DNA of 64,000 bases from contig NZ_CP129137.1 in NCBI RefSeq assembly GCF_030406905.1, positions 3,581,001 through 3,645,000 of the forward strand, given 5' to 3'. The position numbers and the translations under genes are program-made. Below are positions 42,859 to 51,825 of this stretch, piece by piece (positions within the stretch are counted from its first letter, which is position 1; the number at the start of each line of letters is the position of its first letter). The notes beneath the pieces are model-generated. The model saw only the letters and a list, made by a program, of their open reading frames with translations. It was not told the DNA's origin and ran no database searches. The stretch comes from Streptomyces sp. HUAS CB01. Its GTDB lineage: Bacteria > Actinomycetota > Actinomycetes > Streptomycetales > Streptomycetaceae.

Positions 42859-42918
42859 GGCACCGGGCTCCCCCTCTCGCCCAGGCGCCCCGACGCCCGC
42901 CCTGCGATCCCTCCGCAC

Positions 42919-43593
42919 TCAATCCTCGACGCGCACCCCCGCCTGCGCCGCGAACGCCGGCGCCAGGTCGAGCAGTTGGGCCGTACTGATCACCGCTCCC
43001 GACAGCCCCTCCACGCCCCGGGCGAGGTCGAGTGCGGTCACCTGCCGCAGATCGACGTCCCGCATCCGCGCTCCGCTGAAGTCCGCCCCGCGCAGCGCGC
43101 AGTCACGGAACTCCACCCGCTCCAGCTGCGCTGCCCCGAAGTCCGGCTCGGACAGCACGCAGCCCTCGAACACCACGTCCTTCAGCCGGGCGTTGCGCAG
43201 GTTCAGGTAGTCGATCTTCCCACCGTGCACCACGACGCGCTCCAGGGCACCACCGTGCAGCTGCACACCGCCCAGCCGCGCGTCCACGACCTCCGCGTCC
43301 CGCAGGGAGGCGCCGGCGAGATCCGTGCCGACTCCGCGCACACCCGTCAGGACCGAGTCGATGAACCGCGCGTTCACCAGCGAGGTCTCGTCCAGCACAC
43401 AGTCCCGCAGCGCGCAGTCAAGGAACCGCGCACCCGCTCCGTCCCCGCCCGACAGATCCAGCCCGGCCAGCTCCATCCCGTCGTAGTCGCCGTCCGGTTC
43501 GAGCCCGCCGCCCTCGAACGGACGCAGGGGCGGAAGCCGCACCTCCGGCCGCCGCGCCGCCGCCACCCGTGTCTTCCCGCTCCTCCGCGCCAT
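42919..43593 (-). CDS. Pentapeptide-repeat protein
   Basis: A 224-residue protein with A(D/N)LxX-type pentapeptide repeats across about residues 45-195: MELAGLDLSGGD, ARFLDCALRDCVLDETSLVNARFID, LAGASLRDAEVVDARLGGVQLHGGAL, LNLRNARLKDVVFEGCVL and ALRGADFSGARMRDVDLRQ. These form a square beta-helix; relatives include DNA-mimicking gyrase protectors, though most have no known role. Starts at ATG 43593, which reads MARRSGKTRV. Divergent from the FAD oxidoreductase gene. Confidence 0.9.
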   Translation of the reverse strand: MARRSGKTRVAAARRPEVRLPPLRPFEGGGLEPDGDYDGMELAGLDLSGGDGAGARFLDCALRDCVLDETSLVNARFIDSVLTGVRGVGTDLAGASLRDAEVVDARLGGVQLHGGALERVVVHGGKIDYLNLRNARLKDVVFEGCVLSEPDFGAAQLERVEFRDCALRGADFSGARMRDVDLRQVTALDLARGVEGLSGAVISTAQLLDLAPAFAAQAGVRVED

Positions 43594-43695
43594 GGCCCAT
43601 GGTGACGCACACCACTGACAGTGCCGGGCTCCCGATGTCACAAAGCCGCCGCCGGCGCCCGTCCCCAGGGGGAAGACGACGAAACGGAGCAGATC

Positions 43696-44865
43696 GTGGC
43701 CACCAAGCCCCGCATCACCGTCATCGGCGCCGGACTCGCCGGACTCACCGCGGCCATCGCGGCCACGGAGTCCGGCGCCCGCGTCACCCTCCACGAGTCC
43801 CATCGCACGCCGGGCGGCCGGGCCCGCACGGCGGAAGGCCCGTACCGCACCAACGAAGGCCCCCACGCCCTCTACGACGGCGGCCCGCACTGGACCTGGC
43901 TGGCCCAGCGCGACCTCATCGGCCCGCTCGCCCCGCTCCCCGCGCACGAAGCCGTCCGGCTGCGGGTCCACCGTGGCGGCCGACTCCGGCGCGTGCCGCC
44001 CGCCGCGATGCTGCGCCTCCTGCGCCACGGCCCCGGCGAAGCCCCCGTGGACAGCGACTTCCTGTCCTGGGCCGCGGGGCTCGTCGGCGAGGAGGGCGCA
44101 CGCGCGGCGGCCAACTTCACCGCGGTCGCGCTCTTCCACCACGACCCGGGTTCGCTCTCCGCGGCCTTCGTCCACCAGCGGCTGCGCCGCGCGGCGGCGC
44201 TCCGGCCCGAGGCCCGCTGTCCGCGTGGCGGCTGGGGCAGTCTGATCGAGCGGATGATCGGCCACGCCTGGAACTTGGGCGTCCGGATCGAGACCGGCTC
44301 CCGCGTCGACACGCTTCCCGAGGACGGCCCGGTCATCGTCGCCACCTCACTCGACGCCGCCCGGCGGCTCCTCGGCGACGACAGCCTGCGCTGGGAGAGC
44401 GGCCGTACGGCCCTCGTCGACCTGGCACTGCGCACGCGCAGGGGCGACCCCTTCGTGATCTCCGATCTCGACGCCCCCGGCTGGCTCGAACGCTTCACCG
44501 CCCAGGACCCGTCCCTCGCTCCGGCCGGGGAGCAGCTCGTCCAGGCCCAGTTCCCCCTCGCCCCCGACGAGACCCGGGCCGACGGCGTCGCCCGCGCGGA
44601 GCACCTCCTCGACCTGGGCTTCCCGGGCCGGCGTGAACGCACCACGTGGTGGCGCGACTCGGTCGCGGCGGGCCGTACGGGGGCGGTCGACCGCCCCGGT
44701 ACGACCTGGCGCGACCGCCCCCGTATCGACCGGGGCGACGGCGTCTTCCTCGCGGGCGACCAGGTCGCGGCCCCGGGGCTGCTCTCGGAGGTGTCGTTCA
44801 CCAGCGCCCTGGAGGCGGCGACCCTCGCGGTGCGTACGGCCCGGCTCGACCTCAACCCCGCCTGA
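43696..44865 (+). CDS. FAD-dependent oxidoreductase (phytoene-desaturase-like)
   Basis: A 389-residue flavoprotein. The dinucleotide-binding motif ITVIGAGLAGLTAAIAATESGARVTLHES at the N-terminus is followed by TPGGRARTAEGPYRTNEGPHALYDGG, the amine-oxidase/phytoene-desaturase second motif, and DGVFLAGDQVAAPGLLSEVSFTSALEAA at the C-terminus, which binds FAD. Substrate unknown. GTG 43696 with GGAG 8 bases upstream is chosen over longer frames. It precedes the SoxR-box oxidoreductase but has no redox motif beyond FAD. Confidence 0.88.
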   Translation: MATKPRITVIGAGLAGLTAAIAATESGARVTLHESHRTPGGRARTAEGPYRTNEGPHALYDGGPHWTWLAQRDLIGPLAPLPAHEAVRLRVHRGGRLRRVPPAAMLRLLRHGPGEAPVDSDFLSWAAGLVGEEGARAAANFTAVALFHHDPGSLSAAFVHQRLRRAAALRPEARCPRGGWGSLIERMIGHAWNLGVRIETGSRVDTLPEDGPVIVATSLDAARRLLGDDSLRWESGRTALVDLALRTRRGDPFVISDLDAPGWLERFTAQDPSLAPAGEQLVQAQFPLAPDETRADGVARAEHLLDLGFPGRRERTTWWRDSVAAGRTGAVDRPGTTWRDRPRIDRGDGVFLAGDQVAAPGLLSEVSFTSALEAATLAVRTARLDLNPA

Positions 44866-44891
44866 ACGAGGGTCCGCCCCACGAGGCTTGA

Positions 44892-44909
44892 CCTCAACCT
44901 TGCTTGAGG
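44892..44909 (+). promoter_or_regulatory. SoxR box upstream of the quinone oxidoreductase gene
   Basis: CCTCAACCTTGCTTGAGG is an 18-base dyad very close to the E. coli SoxR site CCTCAAGTTAACTTGAGG; the outer CCTCAA and TTGAGG arms are identical. It begins inside a TTGACC -35 box (44888-44893), as in MerR-family promoters with long spacers. Confidence 0.85.
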
Positions 44910-45026
44910 TTGAAGAGTGGACCCGCCAACGCCCCACGGCGCCCGGTGCGGAACGCGGAACACCTCAGGTCCCGTGCCGCCCCGGCGCCCGGGCACCCGC
45001 ACCCGCACTCAGCAGGGGGAGCCCTC

Positions 45027-46022
45027 ATGCGCGCCGTACGTCTCCATGCCTTCGGCCCGGCCGACCACCTCACCCACGAGACCGTCGACGACCCCGAGCC
45101 CGGACCCGGCCAGGTCCGGATCGCCGTCGCCGCGGCCGGCGTCCACCTTCTCGACGCCGCCCTGCGCGAAGGTCTGCCGGGGCCGTTCCCCGGGCCCGCC
45201 GCCCTGCCCACCGTCCCCGGCCGCGAGGTCGCCGGGACGGTCGACCGCGTCGGCGAGGGCACGGACGAGAGCTGGCTCGGCAAGCGCGTCGTCGCGCACC
45301 TCGGCCTGGCGCCCGGCGGCTACGCGGAGCTCGCCGTCACCGGGGCCGACCGGCTCCACGAGATCGCCGACGGGCTGGACGAGGCGGAGGCCGTCGCCAT
45401 GATCGGGACCGGTCGTACCGCCCTCGGCATCCTCCAGTACACCGACCTCGGCCCCGACTCCGTCGTGGTCGTCCCCGCAGCGGCCGGGGGCATCGGCACC
45501 CTCCTCGTCCAGTACGCCAAGAACGCGGGCGCCACGGTCGTCGGCCTCGCCGGCGGCCCCGCGAAGGTCGCCCGCGTCACCGCCAACGGCGCCGATCTCG
45601 CCGTCGACTACACGCTCCCCGACTGGCCAGCCGAGGTCCGCGCGTACCTGGGCGAAAGGGCCGCCACCGTCGTCTACGACTCGGTCGGCGGTGACACCGG
45701 CCGCGCCGCCGTGGACCTGCTCGGCAAGGGCGGCCGGCACATCGTGTTCGGCTGGTCCAGCCAGGGCATCCGCGACGGATCCGCCCTCACCTTCACCGAC
45801 GAGGAGCTCTCCGAACGGGGCATCACGTCCGAGTCGGTCCTCGGCCCCGCCATGCTCGAGAAGGCCGGAGGTCTGCGCGCCCTCGAGACCCGCTCCCTGG
45901 CCGAGGCCGCGGCGGGCCGGCTGCGGCCCGCCGTCCACCGCTTCCCGCTCGCCGAGGCGGCGGCCGCCCATCGCGCGATGGAGACGCGCGGCACGATCGG
46001 CAAGGTCGTCCTGATCCCGTGA
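45027..46022 (+). CDS. SoxR-regulated quinone oxidoreductase (zinc-type MDR family)
   Basis: A 331-residue medium-chain dehydrogenase/reductase. MRAVRLHAFGPADHLTHETVDDPEPGPGQVRIAVAAAGVHLLD, PTVPGREVAGTVDRVGEG, the Rossmann motif VVPAAAGGIGTLLVQYAKNAGATVVG, and AVHRFPLAEAAAAHRAMETRGTIGKVVL match NADPH:quinone oxidoreductases without structural zinc Cys. Its SoxR box fits a role in dealing with redox-cycling quinones or endogenous pigments. I recall the S. coelicolor counterpart SCO4266 as a SoxR-regulon member. GGGGGA precedes the ATG. Confidence 0.93.
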   Translation: MRAVRLHAFGPADHLTHETVDDPEPGPGQVRIAVAAAGVHLLDAALREGLPGPFPGPAALPTVPGREVAGTVDRVGEGTDESWLGKRVVAHLGLAPGGYAELAVTGADRLHEIADGLDEAEAVAMIGTGRTALGILQYTDLGPDSVVVVPAAAGGIGTLLVQYAKNAGATVVGLAGGPAKVARVTANGADLAVDYTLPDWPAEVRAYLGERAATVVYDSVGGDTGRAAVDLLGKGGRHIVFGWSSQGIRDGSALTFTDEELSERGITSESVLGPAMLEKAGGLRALETRSLAEAAAGRLRPAVHRFPLAEAAAAHRAMETRGTIGKVVLIP

Positions 46023-46050
46023 CCGGCCGGGGCCGACCGCGCCGCCGCGC

Positions 46051-46266
46051 GTTCACGGCCCCGGTTCACCGCCCCGTTCCCCGCAAGCAGGCCACCGCCC
46101 CGGTCCAACACCCCGTTCACGGCCCCGGTTCACCGCCCCGTTCCCCGCAAGCAGGCCACCGCCCCGGTCCAACACCCCGTTCCCCGCGTCGGTTCACCGG
46201 CCCCGTTCCCCGCAAGCAGGCCACCGCCCCGCTTCACCGGCCTCGTTCCCCGCGTCGGTTCACCCC
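46051..46266. repeat. 64-bp tandem repeat, two full and degenerate further copies
   Basis: A 64-base unit starting GTTCACGGCCCCGGTTCACC runs at 46051-46114 and 46115-46178. Shorter variants then share the CCCCGCAAGCAGGCCACCGC core to 46266. It fills the 254-base convergent gap between the oxidoreductase and phosphotransferase genes. Confidence 0.9.
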
Positions 46267-46276
46267 GCTCACCCGT

Positions 46277-47200
46277 TCACCGCCCCCGCAGGATCCGGGC
46301 GATCGACACCTGCTCGGACCGCAGGCGCGTTCCCCCGTCCTCGACGTCCCACAGCCCGTTCTGCAGCACCCTCCCCAGCGTCCACGCCCGTGCCCGCTCC
46401 CGGTCGAGGCCCAGCCGCTCGGTCAGCAGGTCGAAGCGGCGGAGCGTCGTGCCGGCGTCGAACCGGTTGTCGAGGGCGGGCATGAGGTCGAACCCCGGAT
46501 CGCCGGCCAGCGGCTTCGGGTCGATCGCGAGCCACGGCTCCCGCTCGGCGGCCAGCACGTTGTCGTAGTGCAGGTCCCAGTGCAGCAGCCGGTCCCCGGG
46601 CTCGGCCATCACCTCGCGCACCGCGGCCGCGCAGTCCCTCAGCAGCCGGCGGTCCTCCTCGTCCGCCAGGCCCGCCAGCACCCCCGGCAGCCGCTCCAGC
46701 ATCCCCGCCGCGATGTCCCCGAGCCGCCGCAGTCCCCCGGCGGGCGCGGGCACGGCCGTCAGCCGCGCCAGCAGATCCGCCAGCACCTCGACCGCCTCCG
46801 CCTCGTCCGCCACGTCCGACAGATGACGCCGCTCCCCGCCCCCGCTCCGACCCCCGTCCCCGGGGACGCCGAGCCATTCCAGGAGCATCGTCCCCGTCGC
46901 CGCGTCGTGTTCCAGCAGCCGTACCGCCCCGGCCCCCGCCCAGATCCGCAGGCCCAGCGGCTCACCGACCGTCTCCTCGTCAGCCAGTTGCATCTTCAGC
47001 GCCGCGCGCGAGCCGTCCGCCACGCGCGCGACCGGCAGCACCAGCGACGCCACCCCGTTCATCGGACGCCCGGTGACCACCAGCCCCCACCGCTGCGTGA
47101 ACTCCTCCGCCAGACGCGGCAGCGCCGCGACGAACGCCCGACCCGCCTCGCCGTTGTACCGGAGCTGCGACTCGACCAGTTCGCCGGGAATCTCGATCAC
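46277..47200 (-). CDS. Aminoglycoside/hydroxyurea-type phosphotransferase family protein
   Basis: A 307-residue kinase-like protein of the streptomycin-6-phosphotransferase/hydroxyurea family. The ATP-binding N-lobe has VADGSRAALKMQLADEE, the catalytic loop is LLHWDLHYDNVLA, and the metal-binding segment is WLAIDPKPLAGDPGFDLMPALDNR. These antibiotic or small-molecule kinases are common in Streptomyces; the substrate is unknown and not necessarily an antibiotic. Start at GTG 47200, which reads VIEIPGELVESQL. Confidence 0.88.
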   Translation of the reverse strand: MIEIPGELVESQLRYNGEAGRAFVAALPRLAEEFTQRWGLVVTGRPMNGVASLVLPVARVADGSRAALKMQLADEETVGEPLGLRIWAGAGAVRLLEHDAATGTMLLEWLGVPGDGGRSGGGERRHLSDVADEAEAVEVLADLLARLTAVPAPAGGLRRLGDIAAGMLERLPGVLAGLADEEDRRLLRDCAAAVREVMAEPGDRLLHWDLHYDNVLAAEREPWLAIDPKPLAGDPGFDLMPALDNRFDAGTTLRRFDLLTERLGLDRERARAWTLGRVLQNGLWDVEDGGTRLRSEQVSIARILRGR

Positions 47201-47271
47201 GCGTGGATCGTAGGACCGCCCGCCCCGGCCCACCTGGACAGTCCGACAGCCACCGGTGTACGAACAGCCCC

Positions 47272-48666
47272 ATGACGAGCACGATCAACGGCGGCATCTC
47301 CTTCTGGTACACGGACGACGGCATACCCGCGCCGCGCGAACCCCTGCCGGGCGACTCGACCGCCGACGTGTGCATCGTCGGCGGCGGATACACAGGGCTG
47401 TGGACGGCGTACTACCTCAAGAAGGCCGTCCCCTTCCTCAACATCACCGTGCTCGAGGCCAGGTTCTGCGGCTACGGCGCCTCCGGACGCAACGGCGGCT
47501 GGCTGTACAACGGCATCGCGGGCCGCGACCGCTACGCCCGTCTCCACGGCCACGACGCCGCCGTACGCCTCCAGCAGGCCATGAACGACACCGTCGACGA
47601 AGTGGTCCGCACCGCCGCGGAGGAGGGCATCGACGCCGGTGTCCACCAGGGCGGCGTCCTCGAGGTCGCCTACACGCCCGCCCAGCTCGCCCGCCTCAAG
47701 GCGTTCCACGCCACCGAGGTCTCCTTCGGCGAGAAGGACCGCGAACTGTACGGCGCGCGGGAGACCGCCGAGCGCGTCCGCGTCGCCGGAGCGGTCGGCT
47801 CCAGCTGGACCCCGCACGGCGCCCGTCTGCACCCCGTCAGGCTGCTCAAAGGACTCGCAACCGCGGTCGAGGCACTCGGCGTCACCGTCCACGAGTCCAC
47901 CCCCGTCACGGAGATCAGGCCCAAGCACGCGGTCACTCCGTACGGCACCGTCCGCGCGCCCTACGTCCTGCGCTGCACCGAGGGCTTCACCGCCTCCCTG
48001 GCCGGCCAGCGCCGGACCTGGCTGCCCATGAACTCCTCCATGATCGCCACCGCGCCGCTCCCGGAGGAGGTCTGGGAGGAGATCGGCTGGTCCGGCCGCG
48101 AGACCCTCGGCGACATGGCCCACGCCTACATGTACGCCCAGCGCACCGCCGACGACCGCATCGCGCTCGGCGGCCGCGGCGTCCCGTACCGCTTCGGCTC
48201 CCGCACGGACAACGACGGCAGCACCCAGGCGGCCACGGTCGACGCCCTCCGGGCGGTCCTCGTCCGGTTCTTTCCCCAGCTCACCGGCACGGAGATCACC
48301 CACGCCTGGTCCGGCGTCCTCGGCGTGCCCCGCGACTGGTGCGCCACGGTCACCCTGGACCGCTCCTCCGGTCTCGGCTGGGCGGGCGGCTACGTCGGCT
48401 CCGGCGTGGCCACCGCCAACCTCGCCGCACGCACCCTCCGGGACCTCATCCAGCAGGACTCCGGCCAGGCCGGCCCGACCGAACTCACCGCGCTCCCCTG
48501 GGTCGGCCACAAGGTCCGCACATGGGAACCCGAGCCCTTCCGCTGGCTCGGCGTCCGCGCCCTCTACGCCGCCTACCGCCGCGCCGACCGCCACGAACTC
48601 ACCCACCACACGGCGGAGACGGCACGCATCGCCACGCTGGCGAACCGGATCTCCGGCCGCCACTGA
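47272..48666 (+). CDS. FAD-dependent oxidoreductase, DAO family
   Basis: A 464-residue D-amino-acid-oxidase-fold enzyme. STADVCIVGGGYTGLWTAYYLKKAVPFLNITVLEARFCGYGASGRNGGWL is the FAD-binding start, including the GASGRNGG loop common to gamma-glutamylputrescine oxidase-like proteins. SGVLGVPRDW and GWAGGYVGSGVATANLAARTLRDLI close the FAD site. It probably oxidises an amine or amino acid. Tyr/Trp-rich C-terminus. Divergent from the phosphotransferase gene. Confidence 0.9.
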   Translation: MTSTINGGISFWYTDDGIPAPREPLPGDSTADVCIVGGGYTGLWTAYYLKKAVPFLNITVLEARFCGYGASGRNGGWLYNGIAGRDRYARLHGHDAAVRLQQAMNDTVDEVVRTAAEEGIDAGVHQGGVLEVAYTPAQLARLKAFHATEVSFGEKDRELYGARETAERVRVAGAVGSSWTPHGARLHPVRLLKGLATAVEALGVTVHESTPVTEIRPKHAVTPYGTVRAPYVLRCTEGFTASLAGQRRTWLPMNSSMIATAPLPEEVWEEIGWSGRETLGDMAHAYMYAQRTADDRIALGGRGVPYRFGSRTDNDGSTQAATVDALRAVLVRFFPQLTGTEITHAWSGVLGVPRDWCATVTLDRSSGLGWAGGYVGSGVATANLAARTLRDLIQQDSGQAGPTELTALPWVGHKVRTWEPEPFRWLGVRALYAAYRRADRHELTHHTAETARIATLANRISGRH

Positions 48667-48749
48667 ACGCGTCCGGCCCGTCCGGACGGCGAACGGCCCG
48701 TGGCAGGTGCGCAACGGGCCGTTCACGATCGCGGGATCAGGCGTACGGA

Positions 48750-50327
48750 TCAGGCTCCCGGCGCCGTCACCAGCAGCGGAATCGTCAGATCCCGCCCGGG
48801 GTAGGACAACCGCAGCTTCACCGGAGTGTCGACCGCCACCGGCTCCGTCGTCACGGTGAAGGTGAGGACGGACGTCTCGCCGGAGCTGCCGACGTTGCCC
48901 CACTCATCGGCGGCCGGGACACGCACGGCCGCGTCGTCCGAGACGACGTTCACCGAGAGTCCCCGTTCGCTGCCCGAGGTGAAGTTGACGGTCACCTCGA
49001 ACGAAGTGCCTCCCTCGACCGTCTCCGGCAGCCCGGTCACGCTCTCCACCCGGGGGATGATCGCGGGTTGGACGGTCCGCTGCGCCGCGTCGAAGATCGA
49101 CGCGGTGATCGACGGACCGTCGTACCAGCCGGTCGGGGCGTCCTCGTCGACGTCCACCGCGAAGGTCGCCGACGTGGAGCCCGCGGGAATGACGACCTCA
49201 CCCGGCAGATGCACCCACGGCACCCCGTTCTCGTCCGTGAGGGACACCCGGAGTCCGCCGGCCGGCGCCGGGTTGGCGATCGTCACGGTGTACTCGTGAC
49301 TGGTGCCGACCAGAAGCGCGTACGGCCCGGCGAGATCCCAGGATCCGGGGTCGAACGGCTCCGGCGCCAGAACCGCCGTGAACGACCTGCTGACCGTCCC
49401 GATCTTCGCAGTGAGCGTGACCGGGGTCTCCTTCTGCACCGGCAGCGTGTCGACGCTGAAGGTGCTCCCCAGTCCACCGCTCGGCACGCTCGTGGTCGCC
49501 GGCACCTTCACCAGCGAGCTGGAACTGCTGAGCGCCACGGTCGTACCGCCCTCGGGGGCGCTCCCCGTCAGATTGGTCCAGACGCCCAGCCCTCGGCCGC
49601 CCACGGCCCAGGTGGTCCCGCCGAAGTTCTTCAGCCCGGGGTCGACCCGGAGGGACCCACTCGCGGCACGGCCGCCGACGGCGGCCGTGAGCACGGCCTG
49701 GGTGCGGCCGGACACGGCCGCGGCGTCCACGGTGAAGGCCGCCTCCTTGCTGCCGAGGGGCACCTGGACCGTCGCGGGCACGGTCAACGCGGAGGCCGGA
49801 GCCGCACTCAGTCTGACGGTCGCCGGCCCGCCCGTCGGCGCGCAGCTCAGCCGGACCGTGCCGGTCAGCCGGTCCCCGCTGTGGGCGGTGGCCGACGAAA
49901 GGCTGACCGCGGCCGCCTGCGGGGCGGGGCACGGGGGCAGCAGCCGCAGCGTGCCGCTCCGGACGAGTCCGCCGCCGAGTTGGGCGTTGATCAGAACGGC
50001 GGTGAGCCGGGCGACCGGCTTCGTCGGTACGGAGAAGGCGACGCCGATCCGTCCGGCCTTGACCCGCACGGTCCTGGGGGGAGCGGCCACCGAGCCGCCG
50101 GACGACACCGCGAGCGTGACGTCGGCCCTCGGTGCGCAGGTGAGGTCGGCACGGACCACCGCGGCGGTCCCCCCGACGACCGGGGTCGCGGGGGCGGTGA
50201 CGCTCGCCAGCCGGGGACTGGCGCAGCCCGCGGCCTGAGCCGCGGTGGGCACAAAAAATCCGGTGCCGACGACGGCACCGGTCAGAGCCAGGAGGGCAAA
50301 GGTTCTTCGCACGGTCAGAGGGAACAC
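48750..50327 (-). CDS. Secreted multi-domain beta-sandwich repeat protein
   Basis: A 525-residue exported protein. The signal peptide (VRRTFALLALTGAVVGTGFFVPTAAQA) is cut before AGCASPRL. About five consecutive domains of roughly 90 residues follow, each ending with a pattern V-P-x-G-x(4-6)-F-x-V-(D/T) (PRTVRVKAGRIGVAFSVPT, PATVQVPLGSKEAAFTVDA, PATTSVPSGGLGSTFSVDT, PGEVVIPAGSTSATFAVDV). The first two contain LTCAPR and LSCAPT motifs, so a disulfide may pair domains. No enzyme motif; probable adhesive or wall-associated protein. GTG 50327 has a GAAGG site; start could be 50312. Confidence 0.75.
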   Translation of the reverse strand: MFPLTVRRTFALLALTGAVVGTGFFVPTAAQAAGCASPRLASVTAPATPVVGGTAAVVRADLTCAPRADVTLAVSSGGSVAAPPRTVRVKAGRIGVAFSVPTKPVARLTAVLINAQLGGGLVRSGTLRLLPPCPAPQAAAVSLSSATAHSGDRLTGTVRLSCAPTGGPATVRLSAAPASALTVPATVQVPLGSKEAAFTVDAAAVSGRTQAVLTAAVGGRAASGSLRVDPGLKNFGGTTWAVGGRGLGVWTNLTGSAPEGGTTVALSSSSSLVKVPATTSVPSGGLGSTFSVDTLPVQKETPVTLTAKIGTVSRSFTAVLAPEPFDPGSWDLAGPYALLVGTSHEYTVTIANPAPAGGLRVSLTDENGVPWVHLPGEVVIPAGSTSATFAVDVDEDAPTGWYDGPSITASIFDAAQRTVQPAIIPRVESVTGLPETVEGGTSFEVTVNFTSGSERGLSVNVVSDDAAVRVPAADEWGNVGSSGETSVLTFTVTTEPVAVDTPVKLRLSYPGRDLTIPLLVTAPGA

Positions 50328-50416
50328 AGCACCTTCAACCCGGAGTCGGACGACGGGACGACACGGCGTGCGGACGAGGATGGCCCCGCCTCGGGAAGGG
50401 CGGGGCCATCGCATCG

Positions 50417-50490
50417 AGCCCCCTGTCGGATTCGAACCGACGACCTACGCATTACAAGTGCGTTGCTCTGGCCAGCTGAGCTAAGGAGGC
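50417..50490 (-). tRNA. tRNA-Thr (anticodon UGU)
   Basis: A 74-nt cloverleaf on the minus strand. Acceptor stem GCCTCCT with AGGGGGC (one G-T pair), D-stem GCTC/GAGC, anticodon stem ACGCA/TGCGT around loop CTTGTAA (anticodon TGT), T-stem GTCGG/CCGAC with TTCGAAT. CCA is not encoded. Reads ACA codons, rare in this genome. Confidence 0.97.
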
Positions 50491-50585
50491 ACTGCGCACG
50501 AGTGTAACCGGATCAGCGCGCGCCCCCGCCGGGAATTCCGGCCCCCGGAACTGCTGACAGAACGGCTCCCGCAAGGTACCGTCAC

Positions 50586-50615
50586 CCGAAGTTCACTTCG
50601 GTGGACTAGACCCAT
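50586..50615 (+). promoter_or_regulatory. msiK upstream palindrome and DasR-like site
   Basis: CCGAAGTTCACTTCGG (50586-50601) is a perfect 7+7 palindrome with a 2-base centre. It abuts GGTGGACTAGACCCAT (50600-50615), which matches the dre consensus at 11 of 16 and shares the 12-base core GTGGACTAGACC with the nagK site. The site lies about 55-70 bases before the msiK start. Confidence 0.6.
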
Positions 50616-50670
50616 CCTTCCTTTACTCGGATCGTCCGGCACGTTCCTGCCGGTGAAGGGACACATCACC

Positions 50671-51807
50671 ATGGCCACTGTCACGTTCGACAAGGCAACC
50701 CGGATCTACCCGGGCTCCACCAAGCCCGCGGTCGACGGCCTCGACATCGAGATCGAGGACGGCGAGTTCCTCGTCCTCGTCGGCCCCTCCGGCTGCGGCA
50801 AGTCCACCTCGCTGCGCATGCTCGCCGGGCTCGAGGACGTCAACGGCGGAGCGATCCGCATCGGTGACCGCGACGTCACCCACCTCCCGCCGAAGGACCG
50901 GGACATCGCCATGGTGTTCCAGAACTACGCGCTCTACCCGCACATGACCGTCGCGGACAACATGGGCTTCGCGCTCAAGATCGCCGGCGTCAACAAGGCC
51001 ACCATCCGGCAGAAGGTCGAGGAGGCCGCGAAGATCCTCGACCTGACCGAGTACCTCGACCGCAAGCCGAAGGCGCTCTCCGGCGGTCAGCGGCAGCGTG
51101 TGGCGATGGGTCGGGCCATCGTGCGCGAGCCGCAGGTGTTCCTCATGGACGAGCCGCTGTCGAACCTCGACGCCAAGCTCCGCGTCTCGACCCGTACGCA
51201 GATCGCGAGCCTCCAGCGCCGCCTCGGCATCACCACCGTGTACGTCACGCACGACCAGGTCGAGGCCATGACGATGGGCGACCGGGTCGCCGTGCTCAAG
51301 GACGGTCTGCTGCAGCAGGTCGACTCGCCGCGGAACATGTACGACCGCCCGGCGAACCTCTTCGTCGCCGGCTTCATCGGCTCCCCCGCCATGAACCTGG
51401 TCGAGGTGCCGATCACCGACGGCGGTGTGAAGTTCGGCAACAGCGTCGTCCCGGTGAGCCGCGAGGCGCTGTCGGCGGCCGCGGCCCGCGGCGACCGCAC
51501 CGTCACGGTCGGCGTGCGCCCCGAGCACTTCGACGTGGTGGAGCTGAACGGCGGCGCCGCCCAGTCGCTGTCCAAGGACAGCGAGGACGCGCCGGCGGGC
51601 CTCGCCGTGACCGTGAACGTCGTCGAGGAGCTCGGCGCGGACGGCTACGTGTACGGCACCGCCGAGGTCGGCGGCGAGAAGAAGGACCTGGTGGTCCGGG
51701 TCAACGGCCGGTCCGTGCCGGACAAGGGCGCGGAGCTGCACGTCGTGCCGCGGCCGGGCGAGACGCACGTCTTCTCGACGTCGACGGGCGAGCGCCTCAG
51801 CGACTGA
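50671..51807 (+). CDS. msiK: Multiple-sugar ABC transporter ATPase MsiK
   Basis: A 378-residue MalK/UgpC-type ATPase that energises several sugar ABC importers lacking their own ATPase. Walker A is GPSGCGKST, the signature ALSGGQRQRVAMGRAI, Walker B VFLMDEPLSNLD, and the H-loop VTHDQVEAMT. The C-terminal TOBE regulatory domain starts near residue 240 (GFIGSPAMNLVEV ... VGVRPEHFDVV). It stands alone with no permease genes, as known for msiK. The dre-like upstream element ties it to GlcNAc control. A GAAGGGA site lies about 10 bases before the ATG at 50671. Confidence 0.95.
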   Translation: MATVTFDKATRIYPGSTKPAVDGLDIEIEDGEFLVLVGPSGCGKSTSLRMLAGLEDVNGGAIRIGDRDVTHLPPKDRDIAMVFQNYALYPHMTVADNMGFALKIAGVNKATIRQKVEEAAKILDLTEYLDRKPKALSGGQRQRVAMGRAIVREPQVFLMDEPLSNLDAKLRVSTRTQIASLQRRLGITTVYVTHDQVEAMTMGDRVAVLKDGLLQQVDSPRNMYDRPANLFVAGFIGSPAMNLVEVPITDGGVKFGNSVVPVSREALSAAAARGDRTVTVGVRPEHFDVVELNGGAAQSLSKDSEDAPAGLAVTVNVVEELGADGYVYGTAEVGGEKKDLVVRVNGRSVPDKGAELHVVPRPGETHVFSTSTGERLSD

Positions 51808-51825
51808 GCGCCCGACGTACGACGC

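Noticed and set aside
50417..50490. tRNA-Thr as an integration site for a genomic island
   Set aside because: The tRNA is complete, I saw no duplicated 3' end within the window, and there is no integrase gene nearby.
47256..50507. Plus-strand open frame of over 1000 codons across the DAO and secreted-repeat genes
   Set aside because: It is a GC-driven shadow frame: an Arg/His/Pro-rich translation that crosses the tRNA gene and two well-supported genes.
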